Shown piece by piece: positions 14,375 to 16,875 of a stretch of DNA of 16,875 nucleotides. Where the stretch lies: positions 1 through 16,875 of the forward strand of contig LUZO01000228.1 of NCBI GenBank assembly GCA_001603685.1, in the 5' to 3' direction. Position 1 is the first letter of the stretch. Each line of letters begins with the position of its first letter. A program made the position numbers and the translations under genes. The DNA comes from Bacteroidales bacterium Bact_23 (lineage in GTDB: Bacteria > Bacteroidota > Bacteroidia > Bacteroidales > Lentimicrobiaceae). The notes below the pieces were generated by a model, which did no database searches, had not been told where the DNA came from, and worked only from the letters and a program-made list of their open reading frames with translations.

Positions 14375-15463
14375 CTAACGGTAAATATTCCTTCTGTTGA
14401 GTGCCTGCTGGTATTTCCAGGCGTTCAGGCTGTGCTGTTCAAGGGTACGGGCGAAATTGTGATAGCCCGAAAAATCCTCTTTGGCGCAGAAGAACATAAA
14501 GTCGTGGTTTTCATAATCCAGCACGGCATCAATCGAAGCGATTGAAGGGAGGCAGATTGGGCCGGGGGGCAGCCCTCTGTATTTATAGGTATTGTATGGC
14601 GAATCAATCTGTTTGTGGCTGCTGAGCACCCTGCGCATCTCAAAATCGCCGTGGGCGAAAACCAGCGTCGGGTCGGCTTCGAGCATCCAGCCGTTTTTCA
14701 GCCGGTTTACATACACGCCTGCAACGCGCGCTTTTTCATCGTTTTTGTTGGTCTCCTTTTCCACAATCGAGGCGAGGGTAATTACCTCATGTCTGTTCAT
14801 GTTTATGCGGCTCAGCTTCTCGCTGCGCGGCCCTTCCCAGAATTTATCCGACTCTTTTTTCATCCTTTTCATAAATGCTCTGGCATCGGTGTTCCAGTAG
14901 AACTCATAGGTGTTGGGGATGATGATGGTAAACAGGCTTGATCTGGTAACCCCAAGGGTGTCGAGAAAGGAGCTGTCGTTCAGCAGGCTGATGATTGAAA
15001 CCGAATCGGCTTCAATTTGTTTCGAGATTCGTCCCGCAAGCTGCTCAGGAACCCGTATGTTGTTGAATATCACCTTTACAGGCGACTGATTGCCGCTTCT
15101 TAACAGCCTTACCAGCTCCAGATTGCTCATGTCGTCGGTCAGCCGGTAGCGGCCGGGCTTTACCGCCTGCTCGTATTTTTGCAGCCTTGCTGCCAGTTCA
15201 AATGATTTCCGGTTGATAATCAATCCGTGTGAATAGAGCGTTTGTTTTACCTCCTGAAATGTGCTGCCTGTCGGAATGTTAATGAATGCCTCTTTCTCCG
15301 AAGCGGTGTAAACATTGTCGGTCAGAAAGGTACGATAACCGTACCAGGCTCCGGCCAGGCCCAGCATCAGGATGATGAAAAATATCCACCAGCCGGCCCT
15401 CGAAGATTTTCTCTTTCTTGATCTGGTTACGTTGCTGTATCGCGGATGGTAATATTCACTCAT
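14375..15463 (-). CDS. mltG: Endolytic peptidoglycan transglycosylase MltG (YceG-like)
   Basis: A 362-residue inner-membrane enzyme that cleaves nascent glycan strands, setting their length. It has a basic cytoplasmic tail with Arg/Lys clusters (9-22), a single transmembrane helix (about 24-45), a LysM-like region (about 60-125: TGSTFQEVKQTL...KPGRYRL), and the YceG catalytic domain with IIPNTYEFYW (181-190), LASIVEKETN (230-239, catalytic Glu235 corresponding to E. coli Glu218), VYVNRLKNGWMLEADPT (250-266) and YNTYKYRGLPPGPI (290-303), all diagnostic. Length is normal. It lies 13 nt downstream of the GNAT gene on the same strand, so the two are probably cotranscribed. The start ATG at 15463 precedes the membrane helix at the expected distance. 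Confidence 0.96.
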   Translation of the reverse strand: MSEYYHPRYSNVTRSRKRKSSRAGWWIFFIILMLGLAGAWYGYRTFLTDNVYTASEKEAFINIPTGSTFQEVKQTLYSHGLIINRKSFELAARLQKYEQAVKPGRYRLTDDMSNLELVRLLRSGNQSPVKVIFNNIRVPEQLAGRISKQIEADSVSIISLLNDSSFLDTLGVTRSSLFTIIIPNTYEFYWNTDARAFMKRMKKESDKFWEGPRSEKLSRINMNRHEVITLASIVEKETNKNDEKARVAGVYVNRLKNGWMLEADPTLVFAHGDFEMRRVLSSHKQIDSPYNTYKYRGLPPGPICLPSIASIDAVLDYENHDFMFFCAKEDFSGYHNFARTLEQHSLNAWKYQQALNRRNIYR

Positions 15464-15476
15464 AAAGCTCGGGGTT

Positions 15477-15995
15477 TTATTTCATGAGCATCTGAAAAAA
15501 AAGTTCGTTTACCCATTCACCGTTCTGCACCAGCCATTCTTTCTTTTCGCCGGTTTTAACGAAGCCGGTCTTTTCAAATAAATGTATGCTCGGAAGGTTG
15601 TTTTCGGAGATGTTGCAGTAAACCTGATGCAGGTTAAGGGTGTGTTTACAGTAGTGAATGATTAGTGAAAGGGCCTCTGCGGCATAACCTTTCCGGCGGT
15701 ATGGTTCGTCAATCATAATTCCGATTCCCGCCCTGCGGTTCAGCGGGTCGAAATCAAAAAGATCGATGGCACCTACAGGCTTTTCGCCTTTTTCCAGGCT
15801 TATTATCATCAGCCTCAGTTGCCTGGCGCTGAAGATATCCTGGCCGGCATTCAGTACATATTGCTCAATGGCCATCCTCGAAAATGGGGCGGTGGTATTG
15901 CTCACCCGCCATATTTCCGGGTCGTTTTCCCAGCGGTACAGGATGTCAATGTCATCCGGTTCCGGAGCTCTGAGACTTATGTGGTTGCCTTTCAT
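15477..15995 (-). CDS. GNAT-family N-acetyltransferase (RimJ/RimL/SpeG-like)
   Basis: A 172-residue GNAT-fold acetyltransferase using acetyl-CoA. The N-terminus ISLRAPEPDDID followed by YRWENDPEIW is typical of the RimJ/RimL group. Strand beta-4 (GIGIMIDEPYR) leads into the acetyl-CoA pyrophosphate loop RRKGYAAEAL (about 100-109), and the C-terminal NISENNLPSIHLFEKTGF (128-145) is the usual beta-5/alpha-4 signature. SpeG (spermidine acetyltransferase) shares this layout, but so do protein N-terminal and drug acetyltransferases, so the acceptor is unknown. Placement 49 nt after dapF and 13 nt before mltG suggests one operon. The 49-nt gap is AT-rich and has no clear promoter box. Confidence 0.9.
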   Translation of the reverse strand: MKGNHISLRAPEPDDIDILYRWENDPEIWRVSNTTAPFSRMAIEQYVLNAGQDIFSARQLRLMIISLEKGEKPVGAIDLFDFDPLNRRAGIGIMIDEPYRRKGYAAEALSLIIHYCKHTLNLHQVYCNISENNLPSIHLFEKTGFVKTGEKKEWLVQNGEWVNELFFQMLMK

Positions 15996-16044
15996 TAAAA
16001 TAGACTTGTTATAGTATTATCGTTTTTTCTCAAAAAGGTGATAT

Positions 16045-16836
16045 TTAAACCTTTGCAGGATAAGGAATTTCGCCGGAAAATACCCTGATTGCCGGCCCTT
16101 TCAGCCTGACGCTTGTCAGTTTATCAGCCTTTTTTGTCATGGAAACTTCGAGCATACCGCCACGGGTTTCAATTTTCCAGGCTTCACGGCCGGTTTTAAG
16201 CGTGGCGATAGCAGCACAGGCGGTAACGCCCGTCCCGCACGAAAGTGTTTCATCTTCAACGCCTTTCTCGTATGTCCGCACTTTAAGCAGATCATCACCC
16301 AGGGCAACAAAGTTTACATTGATTCCCTTTTCTGCATAAGGCGGAGAATATCTGATTCTCTGTCCCTCGGAAAACACATCAACGCTGTCCGGATCATCCG
16401 AAATAACCACCAGATGGGGTGTTCCGGTATTGATTGCGGTTCGCTCGCCGGTTTCGTCCGGAATGGCAATATCGCTCATGCTGATTTCAACCAGCCAGCG
16501 GTTATCTGCCTGTTGTTCCAAAGTACCTGTATGGGGTCCATCGCCGGCCAGAAAGCTGAAAACCGTGCCCGACATCCCCGCTAAATGGCCGAAAGCGGCG
16601 GCGCAGCGCGCCCCGTTGCCGCACATGGTGGCAAGGCTGCCGTCGGAGTTGAAGTAAACCATCTCAAAATCAAAGCCCTCAGCCGGTCTTATGGCAATAA
16701 GACCATCTGCACCAATGCCGGTATGGCGGTTGCACATATAACTGATCTCGTCAGACGAAGGAAGCGATTTCAGATCCCTGCCGTCGAGCATGATAAAATC
16801 GTTGCCGGTGCCATGAAATTTCGCGAATTTTAACAT
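16045..16836 (-). CDS. dapF: Diaminopimelate epimerase
   Basis: A 263-residue enzyme converting LL- to meso-diaminopimelate, the penultimate step of lysine synthesis and the source of the cross-linking residue in peptidoglycan. The N-terminus FAKFHGTGNDFIMLDGR (4-20) is diagnostic. The two catalytic cysteines are C72 in MCGNGARC (71-78) and C200 in SCGTGVTAC (199-207), equivalent to Cys73 and Cys217 of E. coli. YFNSDGS (61-67) and GINVNFV (171-177) are also conserved. The protein is cofactor-independent and of slightly short but normal length. It is the first gene of a minus-strand cluster with the GNAT gene and mltG. Only 39 nt upstream of the start are inside the window, and no promoter box is seen there. 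Confidence 0.97.
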   Translation of the reverse strand: MLKFAKFHGTGNDFIMLDGRDLKSLPSSDEISYMCNRHTGIGADGLIAIRPAEGFDFEMVYFNSDGSLATMCGNGARCAAAFGHLAGMSGTVFSFLAGDGPHTGTLEQQADNRWLVEISMSDIAIPDETGERTAINTGTPHLVVISDDPDSVDVFSEGQRIRYSPPYAEKGINVNFVALGDDLLKVRTYEKGVEDETLSCGTGVTACAAIATLKTGREAWKIETRGGMLEVSMTKKADKLTSVRLKGPAIRVFSGEIPYPAKV

Positions 16837-16875
16837 AGGTCACGGCTTTTGACAAAATGGCATAACATGTCGTTT

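Overview
The window looks like chromosomal DNA of a member of the Bacteroidota (Bacteroidetes), with gene bodies of moderate GC and AT-rich leaders. Several independent signs agree. Most genes lack a Shine-Dalgarno sequence. Several have a TAnnTTTG box, the Bacteroidetes -7 promoter element, just upstream (25-32, 1314-1321, 4569-4576, 10766-10773, and 14269-14276 on the minus strand). The first gene has a GCTD...DGSC motif common in secreted Bacteroidetes proteins. The YchF protein has the GLTNxGKTT P-loop variant that I associate with this phylum. Twelve protein-coding genes account for nearly all of the window. I see no rRNA, tRNA, CRISPR array, prophage or transposase gene.

Plus-strand half (1-11897): a secreted predicted beta-propeller protein (153-1139); a 1055-residue UvrD/AddA-type helicase with a C-terminal PD-(D/E)XK nuclease (1371-4538); then a selenium module. 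The module is mnmH/selU, the tRNA 2-selenouridine synthase (4581-5624), followed by a 732-residue gene (5702-7900) that fuses a NifS/IscS-type cysteine desulfurase to a SelD selenophosphate synthetase. Together these two genes could carry selenium from an amino-acid donor through selenophosphate to the wobble uridine of tRNA. No selenocysteine machinery (selA, selB, selC) is visible, and SelD uses Cys rather than Sec. pbpC (penicillin-binding protein 1C, 7927-10278) follows only 26 bp downstream. Then comes a gene-poor stretch of about 520 bp (10279-10799) made largely of palindromic repeats, and ychF (10800-11897).

Minus-strand half (11904-16836), read from the right: dapF (diaminopimelate epimerase), a GNAT acetyltransferase, mltG (endolytic transglycosylase), a phosphomannomutase/phosphoglucomutase with its own likely promoter, and a DUF2279 protein that overlaps the mutase by 17 bp. 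dapF, mltG and the mutase, with pbpC on the other strand, give this part a cell-envelope theme (peptidoglycan precursor, glycan-strand termination, sugar-phosphate supply). ychF and the DUF2279 gene converge with only about 6 bp between their stop codons.

The observations most worth a second look are the NifS-SelD fusion beside mnmH and the repeat cluster at 10315-10701. That cluster contains a 64-bp nested cruciform (a 12-bp perfect inverted repeat enclosing two perfect 13-nt hairpins). It also contains four 29-bp units, each with a small hairpin, one of which carries a compensatory base-pair change.
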